Notes: generated by a model not told the origin, from the sequence alone. A stretch of DNA of 50,368 bases from Phormidium ambiguum IAM M-71 (GCF_001904725.1 NZ_MRCE01000027.1:35056-85423); one strand, 5' to 3'. Numbered from the stretch's first letter, positions 18,401 through 27,822 are shown. Program-made: numbers and translations.

Positions 18401-21400
18401 TTTCCCCCCAAAAATAACTTCACCTGCTCTTAAAGTCAGTGAATTACCGCCAGCAAATAAACCTGAATTAAATGCGATCGCACCTGTACCAGGATTAAAT
18501 TTAGTCTCTCCTGTTAAAGTTATGAAACTATTAAATCGAATATCATCATTGGTAGTAGTAATACTTCCAAAACCTAAGACTTCTCCACTGCCAATTTGAT
18601 TAAATGCGCCATCTAAATTAATATCATTTTTTATATTTAAAGTGCCTTTATTATTAATAATTAAACCACCATTATTAGTAGTTGCGATCGCACCATTCAA
18701 ATTAAAATTATTCCCATTTAAGTTAATGCCTTTAGGAGTATTTGTGTTTAAATCTCCGAAAGTTGAAGTTCCTGTTCCCGATGTTTGGGTGATGCTGGCG
18801 GCGGTAATTGATGTGGCATTTACATCAGTAACGCTATCGATAATTAAATTCCCAATTCTGGTATTACTTCCCACTGCACCACCCAAAGTAATATTCCCTG
18901 TTCCGGCATTTAAAGTTAAATTTGCTGCACCATCTACGGTGTTTTTAAAGCTAATATCTCCAATACCTGCGCCAGTATTCAAAGCAGTATCGCCAATTAA
19001 AGTTACGGCGCTGTTGAAACTGATTTCGTCATTAGTTGTTGTCAGATTTCCTGATAAAGATACTGCGCCTGCGCCAATTTGTTTGAATGCACCATCTAAA
19101 TTAAAACTAGCACCATTTAATGTTAAAGGACTGGCGTTATTGATGGTAAATCCACCATTATTTGTCGTTGTAATTTTGCCGTTGAATACGAAACTGTTTC
19201 CGGTGAGGTTGATTCCACTGGCGCTATTCGTGTTTAAATCGCCAAAAGTTGAAGTTCCTGTTCCTGATGTTTGGGTAATACTTGCAGCATTTATTGATGT
19301 GGCATTGACGTTATTTGCATTGTTAATTGTGAGGTTATTTAATGGGGTGGTACTTCCCACTGCACCACCCAAAGTAATATTCCCTGTTCCGGCATTTAAA
19401 GTTAAATTTGCTGCGCCATCTACGGTGTTCTTAAAGGTAATATCTCCAATACCTGCGCCAGTATTCAAAGCAGTATCGCCAATTAAAGTTACGGCGCTGT
19501 TGAAACTGATTTCATCATTTGTTGTTGTCAGATTACCTGATAAAGATACTGCGCCTGCGCCGATTTGTTTGAATGCACCATCTAAATTAAAACTAGCACC
19601 ATTTAATGTTAAAGGACTGGCGTTATTGATGGTAAATCCACCGTTGTTTGTGGTGGTGATTTTGCCATTGAATGCGAAACTGTTTCCGGTGAGGTTGATT
19701 CCACTGGCGGTATTGGTGTTTAAATCTCCGAAAGTTGAAGTTCCTGTTCCCGATGTTTGGGTGATACTTGCGGCATTTATTGATGTGGCATTGACGTTAT
19801 TTACATTGTTAATTATGAGATTATTTAATGGGGTGGTACTTCCCACTGCACCTGTTAAGTTAATGTCTCCCGTACCTGTTTCTAAAGTGAGATTTTGATT
19901 ACCATCAATTGTGCCATCAACTGAAATATTCCCACCAGCAGTTACACCTGTGCTGAGAGTGATATCTTTGCCTAATAAAACGCTACCTTTAAGATTAATA
20001 TCTTGCTCATCGGTGATAATATCTGCATTTAAATTAGTGTTCCCATTTAAAGTTATGGAAGCGTCATCTGTTCCAGTAATTGTACCATTGACAATAATTT
20101 TGCCATCGGGAGATTGAATAATTACTGGGTCGCTAAATGCGATCGCATTTGGTATAGTAATTACACCACTACCCTTTTCTGCACCAATAATAATAGAAGC
20201 GAAACCTTCTGCAAAGACATCAAAATTTACTGTAGAAATGTCTAAATTTTGACTAGGTGTGAAAGGTTGCAGCAGTAAATTACCTTTACCTTGAATAGAA
20301 TCTGCTTCTCCAGTAAAACTAATTTTATCGCTGGTTAAACTAATATTTCCCGTTCCAGGTAAACCATTAGCATTAATTGCGCTAACTGTCACACCATTGG
20401 GTGCGCTTAAGTTTACATCACCAGCATCATTACTTTGAGAAGAGGAGTTTAAAATTCCTGCGGAAGTATCAATTAATCCTTGATTACTGATAACAGAAAT
20501 ATCACCACCTGAACCATTACTGCGAGAAGTAGAAGTAATCTTTGCAGTGAGGATGTCACCGTTCGCAGTGAAACTAACCCCACCACCATTGCCATTATCA
20601 GAAGACGAATCTACCTCACCAGCAGTTGTATTAATTCCCCCTTCTGTACTGTTAAAAATAATTTTTGCGCCGTTTCCTTTACCGGAATTAACTACATAAG
20701 AAACTACATCCTTTGTGGTTATATCCCCTAAAGCATTAAACGTAATTTCTCCCCCATTTCCAAAAGTAGTTCCAGCATCAATACGTCCTCGACTCGTATC
20801 AATTTTTCCAGTAGCACTGTTTAGAGAAATACTACCTGCATTACCAGTACTTCCTTCACCTACCAAGGAGAATATTGAACCAGTAATAATGTCACCTTCA
20901 GAATTAATTGAAACCGAACCACCATTACCCGTAGTACCAGCGGAAACAATTGCTGCTCTCGTATCAATTAAACCAGCACTAGTATCAACTGAACCGCCTG
21001 TGCTAGTGACGCTAATTTCTCCGCCATTACCACCAGTAGGATTACCTTGTGCCTTCACATCCCCAGTAGTAATATTGCTAGCAGCATTCAGGATTATTGC
21101 ACCTGCATCACTATTAGAAATCGCTGAACTATCTAAAGTACCTACTGTGGAATTAATTGCACCGTTTGTACTAGTAATAGTAATTCCTTGAGGTGCAGTA
21201 ATGTTACCAGTCTTAACATCTAAATTAGCGAGCAAAGCTACACTAGCGTCATCTTTTCCTGTGATACTAAAACCTGCGGTATTAATATTTCCTGCACCTA
21301 TAGGAGATTGTAAAGTTACAGGATCGTTAAAAATAACATCGCCGCTTGAACTAATAGTACCACTACCATCTTCTCTACCAATAAATAGAGAGCTAAAACC

Positions 21401-24400
21401 ATCTTTTAAAGCACTAATATCAGTAGATGTTAGATTTAAAACTGATGGATCTCCTACGCTAGTAGCGCCAAGATTAATGTTTCTGCTGGGAGTTGTAGGT
21501 TGTAAAATTAATTTATTACTGCCACTAATTGAAGCTGTTCCTCCATTGAAATTAATTTCATCGGCAGTTAAAGTTAATTGATTACTCCCAGCATCTAACT
21601 GTTTATTAACATTAATTGTAGCCGTACCAGCGTTTAAAATTGATTCTCCTAATACTGTTACGGGAGCGTTAAAATTAATATCGCTATTAGCTGTGGTAAT
21701 GCTACCAGCTAATTCGATGTTGCCAGCACTAGCAATATCAAGTTTACCTAATGGAATTGTATCTCCAACAACAGCATTAAACCTAATCGTACCTGTACCA
21801 GCTTCTAAGTTTAATTGTTTCGTACCATCAACTGTACCCGTGAAGTTAATATCACCGGAAACACCTGCACCCGTATCAATTTTTACGTCTTGATTTAAGG
21901 TAACTGTACCTTCAAAGTTGACATTTCCTCCACCATTAACTCCCTTAGTTACAATATCTCCGGGAATGATATTTACAGGAGAATTTAGAGTTACTGAACC
22001 TGCAATATTTCCGGTAGTAGTCGTGTCGATTTTTCCAGCAGAAGTATTAATTGTACCCCCACTACTAATTAAACTTACTTCTCCAGAATTGCCACTACCA
22101 GTAACTCTGGTGGTGATATTACCTGTAGTAATATTGCCAGCAGCATCAAGAAAAATTGAGCCTGTTGCACCTTCATTGGAAGTGTTTATTATTCCACCGC
22201 TAGTATCAATATTTCCACCAGTGCTAGTAATTTTAATTCCTGCTGTAGAATTAACGTTTTTAGTGGTAATGTTTCCACCTGTATTAATTGTAATTGTGCC
22301 ATCATTAAATGCTGATAATTCACCATTAGCGGTAATGTTACCTGTACCAGATTGAATTGTTACCGCCGAGTTGAATGTAGCGCCTGCGGCATCAACAGTA
22401 ATATCGCCACTTCCTTGAGTACTGCCAATAATTAATTCAGTGATATCAGCTAAATTTTTTAAGTCTGTTGGCGAGATATCTAAAACATTAGCATTATCAG
22501 TTTCATCACCTGCAATTCTAATTGGTTCTGTGGTTGGTGCAGGTTCTATAGTAACTATACCGCCTCTAACTTTGTCACCGAAATTAATCTCATTTCCAGT
22601 GAGTAAAATATTGCCTCTACCTGCGTCGCCAAAAGTGTCGATCGGGCCTAGAATAATATTAGTAAAAGCTTTAAAACTAACATTCCCCCCAACCCCAGTT
22701 CCACCTTTTGCTAGAATATTTCCGCTTCCATAACCAGTACCAATTCGTCTAATTGCACCATTAGTACTAGTAATACTAATGTCACCACCGCCATTACTAC
22801 CATCAGATACTAAATTATCGCCAGGTGCATTTAAAACTACATCTTGTTTAGCTGTAATATTAATAGTTCCACCTTTGCCATTAGTAGAAGAGGAATTTGT
22901 TAATCCTAAAGTTATTCCATCATCACTTTTAATTGTGATATTTCCCCCATTACCTGTAGCAGAAAAAGCTTTGAGGGAATTAAAAGACATCAAACCACCA
23001 CTGGTAAGATTAATAGTTCCTCCACCAGAAATTGCTTTCGTAATTTGTAATTCAGCTTGCGCTTCTAAATTTATATTGCCAATTTTATCCCCAGCAATTC
23101 CACTTGTATTGAAGATACCGCCTGTTAATTTCCCACCTAATGCTTGAACGGTAATTGCACCGCCTTGAGTGCGAATTTCATCATTAGTATCTTTAAAGAT
23201 CACCGAACCATTTGTGGAAGTAATTCGTAAACTTCCTGTATCTAAACTTAACTCTACTAAGTTATTTTTTGTTACCCCTGTTGTTAAACCAATAACATCT
23301 TCAATTATGATGTCTCCCGTTGCTTCTAAAGCTATATTTGCTGCGCCTCCTAAAGTAGCAATTGCATCCCAAGTCACGCTATTTTTACCAAAAAAATCTA
23401 GTTGATCGGCATCTCCAGATAATATTTGATTATCAGCAAGGAGATTATTATCTTGACTCCCGGCAAAACCAGGGATAGTGTCAATAATATTTAATGAAGA
23501 AGGATCTAGTAGGAAGGTGCCAGTTTTACCATTAGGCGCAGAAGTATCTACATCCCCATTAAAAATTAAAACATCAGCACTAGAAATTTCAATAAATCCT
23601 CCATCACCGGAATTATCACCACCTTTGGCACTAACTTTGCCATGAAAAGCGGTTGCTTTATCGCTCCATATAATTACTTTTCCACCATTACCAGCAGTGG
23701 TACTATTAGCATTAATAATAGTGTCATTACTAATCAAAACACGGGAAGCATTAGGTAAATTACCTTGTCCTTTGTAGTCGCCACCAATGCGAATGTTGCC
23801 ACCATCTTTAGTTCCCAAAGCGTTAATATTGGCATTGATTACGCCAACTTTATCGCCTAAAATATTAATGTTTCCTCCGGTTTCTCCAGAGGCATCAATT
23901 TTGCCTGAAACTATTGCGGTATTTCCTTCGTTTGGAATGCGAATTCCCGATCCTGTTAGCTCAATGCTACCATCTGAATTAACAGTAACTCCCGTTGCGT
24001 TACTGCCATTTCCGCCAGTTAACATTTGTGGTAGGGTGGCGATCGGTAAATTAAAGTCATTAGGTTGGGTTACGCTATTTGCGATCGGTTGAATTTCTAA
24101 ATTCAATAAAAATCCCGGTTGGGAAAGTCTGACTAAACTAGTACCAGGAACGGCAGTAACAGTAACATTTCCTTGAGTTGCGGTTAAAGTTCCCGTGTTA
24201 ATAATTGTACCAGCTAATAAATTTAAATCTTGACCTAATCCTACTGCTAAATCCCCAGAGTTAATAATTGATCCCGGTTGTTGCATGGTAAACGCAAAGG
24301 CATTAGGATCTCCGACTAAAGCAGCATAATTATTGTTACCTGTAGCGTTAAACCAATTATTACCAAAACCAATGCCATTGGCGGTAGTTGCAGTAAAGGC

Positions 24401-25600
24401 AGCAGGAACATTTAACCTAGCATTTCCGCCAAAGACAATGCCGGAAGGATTCATTAAAAATAAGTTGGAATTACCGCCAGTGATTTGAATTAAACCGTTA
24501 ATATAAGAGATTTCGCCGCCGTTAATTCTTGCTAGAATATTCCGAATATTCGGTTGGGATAAAAAGTTGGCAATCTGTTGATTATCAAGTCCAAATTTAC
24601 TAAAAGTATGGAATAAATTTGCGCCATCACTCGATCGTTGTCCGCCTGTAATATCAAAGCGATTACCTTGAGGATTAACAATTGTATTTGTTCCGTCGTT
24701 GGCGGGAACAATTGGTTGAGCGAAAGCAGGATTAATATTAAATAAGGTTAGGGAAGAAAGGAAAAATGCACAAGCGGCAATTTTATCTTTTTTGTGGTTT
24801 TTCAGAGAAAGTGTTTCTGTTTGTTGTTTATTAATCAAATAAAATTTGCTGTGAATTTGCCCGTTGATTTCTTCGAGTTGTAACTTGAGAGAAAAGCGAT
24901 CGATCAAACCCCGCCTTAATAAGGCTTGATTAATAATATGTTGGGAATATCGAATCACTGCCAACTGTTGTTGCTGGGTGATACTTTCACTATGATTGCG
25001 ATAATAATAAAGTGGTTGATTTATATGCTTGACTTCTGTAACTTCTGCCAGTTTCAAACATAGATCGTAATCAGGTGCATATTTAACTGATTCATCAATA
25101 CCTCCCACTTGTTCATAAACTGAACGGCGAAACAAGCGGAAGTGAAAAGTCATGAAATCAACTAATAACCCTTCGGGAGAATAAGGAATCCGACAACGTT
25201 CCCCATAACCAATAATTTCTCCATCTTCAGCAATGTCTATATAATCTGTATAAACTAATCCTATCTCTGGATTTAGATCTAATATTGTCGCAGTTTCAGC
25301 TAATGCTGTAGGCGCAAGTAAATCATCGCTATCTACCCATCCCAAATACTCGCCTGTTGTTTGGGAAATTGCTGCTTTGCGAGATAAAGTCTCTCCTTGA
25401 TGTTTGGCGGCTATTACTTTGATTCGGCGATCGTTTTTAGCGTAATTTTGGGCAATTTCTACAGAATTATCTGTTGAACCATCATCCCAAATTAATAACT
25501 CGAAGTCATCCTTAGTTTGTGCTAGAACACTTTCAATCGCAGCATTTAAATAATGTTCTCGATTGTAGGTGATTATAACTAGAGAAATTGTGGCTGACAT
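15467..25600 (-). CDS. Giant fusion: family 2 glycosyltransferase + TpsA/filamentous haemagglutinin + CHAT protease
   Basis: One 3377-codon frame holds three modules. Residues 1-235 are a GT2 glycosyltransferase (SLVIITYNREHYLNAAIESV, WDDGS 38-42, DSDD 90-93). A linker (236-270) leads to a buried Sec signal peptide (hydrophobic core about 274-288, AFA|Q cleavage after Ala294). The two-partner-secretion domain (about 295-430) has the NPSGI motif at 384-388. About 2,400 residues of Gly/Asn/Thr-rich beta-helix repeats follow, including 486-bp tandem copies. The C-terminal CHAT domain (about 3080-3377) has the catalytic pair His3219 (HLATHAEF) and Cys3262 (LSACRTALG) and the typical HPYYW...LIGNPW ending. 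GT2 and TpsA both look complete, so this is an end-to-end fusion. There is no ATG near the signal peptide; TTG encoding Leu255 is the nearest internal start candidate. No TpsB transporter gene is in the window. The TpsA-CHAT part is presumably exported. Confidence 0.88.
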   Translation of the reverse strand: MSATISLVIITYNREHYLNAAIESVLAQTKDDFELLIWDDGSTDNSVEIAQNYAKNDRRIKVIAAKHQGETLSRKAAISQTTGEYLGWVDSDDLLAPTALAETATILDLNPEIGLVYTDYIDIAEDGEIIGYGERCRIPYSPEGLLVDFMTFHFRLFRRSVYEQVGGIDESVKYAPDYDLCLKLAEVTEVKHINQPLYYYRNHSESITQQQQLAVIRYSQHIINQALLRRGLIDRFSLKLQLEEINGQIHSKFYLINKQQTETLSLKNHKKDKIAACAFFLSSLTLFNINPAFAQPIVPANDGTNTIVNPQGNRFDITGGQRSSDGANLFHTFSKFGLDNQQIANFLSQPNIRNILARINGGEISYINGLIQITGGNSNLFLMNPSGIVFGGNARLNVPAAFTATTANGIGFGNNWFNATGNNNYAALVGDPNAFAFTMQQPGSIINSGDLAVGLGQDLNLLAGTIINTGTLTATQGNVTVTAVPGTSLVRLSQPGFLLNLEIQPIANSVTQPNDFNLPIATLPQMLTGGNGSNATGVTVNSDGSIELTGSGIRIPNEGNTAIVSGKIDASGETGGNINILGDKVGVINANINALGTKDGGNIRIGGDYKGQGNLPNASRVLISNDTIINANSTTAGNGGKVIIWSDKATAFHGKVSAKGGDNSGDGGFIEISSADVLIFNGDVDTSAPNGKTGTFLLDPSSLNIIDTIPGFAGSQDNNLLADNQILSGDADQLDFFGKNSVTWDAIATLGGAANIALEATGDIIIEDVIGLTTGVTKNNLVELSLDTGSLRITSTNGSVIFKDTNDEIRTQGGAITVQALGGKLTGGIFNTSGIAGDKIGNINLEAQAELQITKAISGGGTINLTSGGLMSFNSLKAFSATGNGGNITIKSDDGITLGLTNSSSTNGKGGTINITAKQDVVLNAPGDNLVSDGSNGGGDISITSTNGAIRRIGTGYGSGNILAKGGTGVGGNVSFKAFTNIILGPIDTFGDAGRGNILLTGNEINFGDKVRGGIVTIEPAPTTEPIRIAGDETDNANVLDISPTDLKNLADITELIIGSTQGSGDITVDAAGATFNSAVTIQSGTGNITANGELSAFNDGTITINTGGNITTKNVNSTAGIKITSTGGNIDTSGGIINTSNEGATGSIFLDAAGNITTGNITTRVTGSGNSGEVSLISSGGTINTSAGKIDTTTTGNIAGSVTLNSPVNIIPGDIVTKGVNGGGNVNFEGTVTLNQDVKIDTGAGVSGDINFTGTVDGTKQLNLEAGTGTIRFNAVVGDTIPLGKLDIASAGNIELAGSITTANSDINFNAPVTVLGESILNAGTATINVNKQLDAGSNQLTLTADEINFNGGTASISGSNKLILQPTTPSRNINLGATSVGDPSVLNLTSTDISALKDGFSSLFIGREDGSGTISSSGDVIFNDPVTLQSPIGAGNINTAGFSITGKDDASVALLANLDVKTGNITAPQGITITSTNGAINSTVGTLDSSAISNSDAGAIILNAASNITTGDVKAQGNPTGGNGGEISVTSTGGSVDTSAGLIDTRAAIVSAGTTGNGGSVSINSEGDIITGSIFSLVGEGSTGNAGSISLNSATGKIDTSRGRIDAGTTFGNGGEITFNALGDITTKDVVSYVVNSGKGNGAKIIFNSTEGGINTTAGEVDSSSDNGNGGGVSFTANGDILTAKITSTSRSNGSGGDISVISNQGLIDTSAGILNSSSQSNDAGDVNLSAPNGVTVSAINANGLPGTGNISLTSDKISFTGEADSIQGKGNLLLQPFTPSQNLDISTVNFDVFAEGFASIIIGAEKGSGVITIPNAIAFSDPVIIQSPDGKIIVNGTITGTDDASITLNGNTNLNADIITDEQDINLKGSVLLGKDITLSTGVTAGGNISVDGTIDGNQNLTLETGTGDINLTGAVGSTTPLNNLIINNVNNVNATSINAASITQTSGTGTSTFGDLNTNTASGINLTGNSFAFNGKITTTNNGGFTINNASPLTLNGASFNLDGAFKQIGAGAVSLSGNLTTTNDEISFNSAVTLIGDTALNTGAGIGDITFKNTVDGAANLTLNAGTGNITLGGAVGSTTPLNNLTINNANNVNATSINAASITQTSGTGTSTFGDLNTNSASGINLTGNSFVFNGKITTTNNGGFTINNASPLTLNGASFNLDGAFKQIGAGAVSLSGNLTTTNDEISFNSAVTLIGDTALNTGAGIGDISFKNTVDGAANLTLNAGTGNITLGGAVGSNTRIGNLIIDSVTDVNATSITAASITQTSGTGTSTFGDLNTNTPKGINLNGNNFNLNGAIATTNNGGLIINNKGTLNIKNDINLDGAFNQIGSGEVLGFGSITTTNDDIRFNSFITLTGETKFNPGTGAIAFNSGLFAGGNSLTLRAGEVIFGGKVTGSGNLILEPADPNQTIAIADTIPGAFNLSASTLANLENGFESIIIGRIDGTGLVSVKDVTFNDPIAIRTGSGTINVNGSIIGKDNASITIDGALLNLNANISTENQNITLGRSIQLGNDVTISTGLAAGDITFNGSLDGAKQLNLGAGSGNIRFNSAVGKNAPLSKLDIGSASNVFVSQGINTLSDLIINAPVILTDNAVFSTTNGSITFGNTLDSEIGKANNLTLNSGIGNITFNGAVGSKGQELGNIVIISTKDLAANSTIQAQQIQHKVGTGNVNFKGDVITSGAGVELDTVGDIRTKNITAKGGNISANSKNGIIETGNLDASNTGIGGTITLISPKAITAGNLTATGVEKGGTVTVKSGDRINTGNINVSATIGNGGTVFIDPPNDVQIGFINAQGGTQGIGGKVDITTESLFRSTASFIDNKGVNSSISTAGGTGNGSIIIRHGGGSAKIPFVVGNASKNGTVGALTTGKDIITTPQVFPGSYTLGNIQLITKDFLVNPKNPGLDAITRVIQQQENLSDLPKVIADRIPPVPIDPLLGVVEENFSQEFTNYLGLTFSNNVKTLEEIRNQLRRNEEQTGVKSAIFYIIFGRGQQGAEALVTCPPDPGTRVQNNGIQAENCQEKDSDRVELYLITPEGEPIRFPISNITKAQIINLARQLQMEVTDRSKLDSTTYLQPAQELYKILIAPIEGKLQERGIKNLIFIPDAGLRSLPFAALHDGNGFIVERYSISLMPSFSLTNPQFYNLKNSTVLAMGASTFKEQAPLPAVPVELTTIANQLWSGKISLNEAFTVNNLTTQRNSGKYEIVHLATHAEFRPGAPGNSYIQFWDEKLGLDQVRTVKWNDPPVQLLVLSACRTALGDRQVELGFAGIAIQAGVQSAIASLWYVSDQGTLALMTEFYEQLKTAPIRAEALRQAQVSMIKGEVVVNNNELEGIGDTGISLPAELRQSGKVNFSHPYYWSGFTLIGNPW
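18640..19860 (-). repeat. 486-bp tandem repeats inside the giant fusion gene
   Basis: The word AGTTGAAGTT recurs at 18761 and 19247, and AGTTGAAG at 19733, an exact 486-bp spacing (162 codons). Flanking sequence repeats with only scattered substitutions, for example TTACGGCGCTGTTGAAACTG in neighbouring copies. The encoded unit contains NVNATSINAASITQTSGTG and GAFKQIGAGAVSLSG. Copies nearest 19250-19860 are most alike and the copy near 18640-18850 is more diverged, which suggests recent unequal duplication. Exact outer borders were not determined. Confidence 0.85.
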
Positions 25601-25689
25601 GGCAGTATTAATTAACTTGTAAATTTGTGAAAAACAATTACATTAATTAGCTAAAAATTGCGAACTAAGAAAAAGGGAGTGAGATTATT
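25601..25689. promoter_or_regulatory. Divergent intergenic region of the giant fusion and sulfotransferase genes
   Basis: Only 89 bp separate the two divergent start codons, so promoters for both directions must be compact or overlap. The plus side shows AAGGGAGTGAG at about 25673-25683, a plausible ribosome binding site for the sulfotransferase gene. No clear promoter boxes were identified. Confidence 0.4.
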
Positions 25690-26511
25690 ATGACCTATTT
25701 TTTCGTCGGTGGTAGCCAACGTGCCGGAACAACTTTATTACAAAGCATCATCTGTAGTGACGACACAACAAATCCATTGCTTCAAGAAGCAATGTACTTT
25801 CGCTCAATAATTTCTACTTACCAACTTGGTAAAACGATTTTAACAACTAAACTGAAAGATTATTTTACCAATTTAGAGGAGTTAAGAAATTTTAACGCTA
25901 CTTGGGCGAAAGCATTTCTAGAACATACTTTACATCGCTATGCACCAATTAAACATTTAGTTTTAAAAGAACCACATTTGACAATGTTGTTCCCGGAAAT
26001 TTATGAATTAGTTTCCGATACGAAGTTTTTGATTATTGTCCGAGATCCTCGTGATACCATTGCTTCCATGATTGAAGTTGGGGCAAGATTAGCGAGTCAA
26101 GGTTATCAAGATATTTTTACTACTATGTTTACCACTCGTGACATCAAACAACTATGCAATCATTACAAATCTTTTTATGCGCCATCTATTCATTACCAGG
26201 TTCCTGATTTTCAGAATCAACTGTTGTATATTAAATATGAACTGTTGGTGAGCAATCCTGAGTCTGAGATCGATCGCCTAAAATCCTTCACAGGTTTAAC
26301 CCTAAATAAATTCAACCAAACAGCAACATGGCAAAACAGCCAAATAGACTTTTCTGCCACCTCGCCAGATTATAATCCTTGGTATACAGAACTTTATGGT
26401 AAAGCCATTTCTGCCACCCAAGTTAATCGCTATCATCAAATACTTACAGAAACCGAAATTTTCACAATAGAACAAGAATGCGCTGACGCATTGCAAATTT
26501 TTGGCTATTAA
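25690..26511 (+). CDS. Sulfotransferase family protein
   Basis: This is a 273-residue protein with the PAPS-binding elements of sulfotransferases. The 5'-phosphosulfate loop is at the extreme N-terminus (VGGSQRAGTTLLQ, residues 6-18) and the 3'-phosphate motif is VRDPRDTIASM (117-127). The LKEPH block (92-96) is also typical. Such enzymes transfer sulfate from PAPS to glycans, lipids or peptides; the acceptor is unknown. The protein has no signal peptide, so it would act in the cytoplasm. It diverges from the glycosyltransferase-TpsA-CHAT gene, which makes modification of a surface glycan or of that protein conceivable, but this is inference only. Confidence 0.88.
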   Translation: MTYFFVGGSQRAGTTLLQSIICSDDTTNPLLQEAMYFRSIISTYQLGKTILTTKLKDYFTNLEELRNFNATWAKAFLEHTLHRYAPIKHLVLKEPHLTMLFPEIYELVSDTKFLIIVRDPRDTIASMIEVGARLASQGYQDIFTTMFTTRDIKQLCNHYKSFYAPSIHYQVPDFQNQLLYIKYELLVSNPESEIDRLKSFTGLTLNKFNQTATWQNSQIDFSATSPDYNPWYTELYGKAISATQVNRYHQILTETEIFTIEQECADALQIFGY

Positions 26512-26575
26512 ATTCGCCTAAATCAGAGTTTTGTTTAAATTTATGTAATCACGGTTTTAAATATCAAAACTTTTG

Positions 26576-27721
26576 CTAAATTTTATCTTTTTTAACAGCA
26601 GAATTTTCCACCAACAAAGGTTCTTTATTATCATCAAAAGGATTACTAAAAAACGACCCAGTTTGTGGTGGCAAATCAGGATCGAAAACAATTTCTGCTA
26701 TACTCTTAGCCACCCCGGTAAAAGGAATTGCCAGAATTACACCTAACAACCCACCAAATTTTGCTCCTAACAACAAAGCCAGGAAAAGAATGACTGGTGA
26801 AAACCCAGTTAATCCACCCATTAACCGAGGTGAAATTAAATTATCTTTAATTTGTTGAATTACAATTGCAGTCCCCAAAACTTCCAGTGCTAACCACCAA
26901 TCAATAAACGCTACTATGATAACTACAGTACCAATTCCTAGAGTCGCGCCTACAAAAGGAATCACTTCCATAATGCCAATAAAAACGGCAAATAACAAAA
27001 AGAAAGGTACTTTTAGCACCCAAAAAGCAATGGTTAAAATTATTGCCATAAACAATCCTAGAAGCAACTGCCCGGAAATAAATTTTTGCAGATTTTTTTG
27101 CAGCGATTCAGTCAAAACTTGACCAACTATAGGTGATAAAACGCTAGTGATCGTTCCCCAAACTTTTTCTCCGTCTATAAGCATATAAAAGGAGATTACT
27201 AGAATGAATATGAAGTCGAGAAACCAGTTAAATGTCCCTACTACTAAGCCAAAACCTTTGCTGGCAATCACTTCGGCTTGCGCTTGAATTCTAGACAATA
27301 ATTGAGAAGCTAAAATTCGCACATCAAATGGCAAATTTCGTTCCAAACTCCAAGCTTGAAAATTGTCTAACTGTTCTCTTCCTGATGCAACTAATGAAGG
27401 TAAATTAGTGACTAATTGAACTCCTTGATTAAATACAGGTGGTACTACGGTCAAGCCAATCAAAATAATGGCAACAATTGCTGTTAAATAAACTAATGCT
27501 ACTGCTAAAACTCTGGGTAAAAATCGCTGTAAAACTTTCACTGGGTAGTTGAATAAAAATGCCAGTAATGCAGCAGAAAGAAAAACGCTGACTAATTCGC
27601 CGACATAACCAATTGTGACTAAAGTTGCCCAACTAGCTGCTAATATTAGCAGCCAGGTGATGATAAATTTTTGTCCAGGTGTAAAAATTGAATAGTCTTT
27701 GTTCATGGGTTGGTTATTCAA
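26576..27721 (-). CDS. AI-2E family transporter (PerM/YdiK-like)
   Basis: This is a 381-residue polytopic membrane protein of the AI-2E family. Hydrophobic segments occur at about 17-50, 66-92, 160-180 and in the long C-terminal block. The conserved central motifs GIMEVIPFVGATLG and IQQIKDNLISPRLMGG and the family's FSPVILFLALLLGAKFGGLLGVILAIP stretch are all present. Members have been proposed to export autoinducer-2 or, in other lineages, to exchange ions; the actual substrate here is unknown. It ends in a charged tail containing NPFDDNKEPLLVE. Start may be ATG at 27719-27721 or the in-frame ATG five codons later (MNKDYS). Confidence 0.9.
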   Translation of the reverse strand: MNNQPMNKDYSIFTPGQKFIITWLLILAASWATLVTIGYVGELVSVFLSAALLAFLFNYPVKVLQRFLPRVLAVALVYLTAIVAIILIGLTVVPPVFNQGVQLVTNLPSLVASGREQLDNFQAWSLERNLPFDVRILASQLLSRIQAQAEVIASKGFGLVVGTFNWFLDFIFILVISFYMLIDGEKVWGTITSVLSPIVGQVLTESLQKNLQKFISGQLLLGLFMAIILTIAFWVLKVPFFLLFAVFIGIMEVIPFVGATLGIGTVVIIVAFIDWWLALEVLGTAIVIQQIKDNLISPRLMGGLTGFSPVILFLALLLGAKFGGLLGVILAIPFTGVAKSIAEIVFDPDLPPQTGSFFSNPFDDNKEPLLVENSAVKKDKI

Positions 27722-27822
27722 GTTGCTAGTGATTAATTTTGAAGTATTTTCTCGACTTTGAGGTGGGTTTGCGATCGCAATTTTTGTAAAACAGACGCAA
27801 CTGGGGCTGAATATGGGGGAAT

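Noticed and set aside
18642-19898. 418-codon open frame on the plus strand opposite the giant gene
   Set aside because: It lies wholly antisense to the repetitive beta-helix coding region. Its Pro/Val/Leu/Lys-rich sequence repeats with the same 486-bp period, so it is a shadow of biased codon use.
17277-24092. Many other plus-strand open frames of 60-158 codons opposite the giant gene
   Set aside because: All share the same Pro/Val/Ile-rich shadow composition, have no ribosome binding sites, and are covered by the well-supported minus-strand gene.
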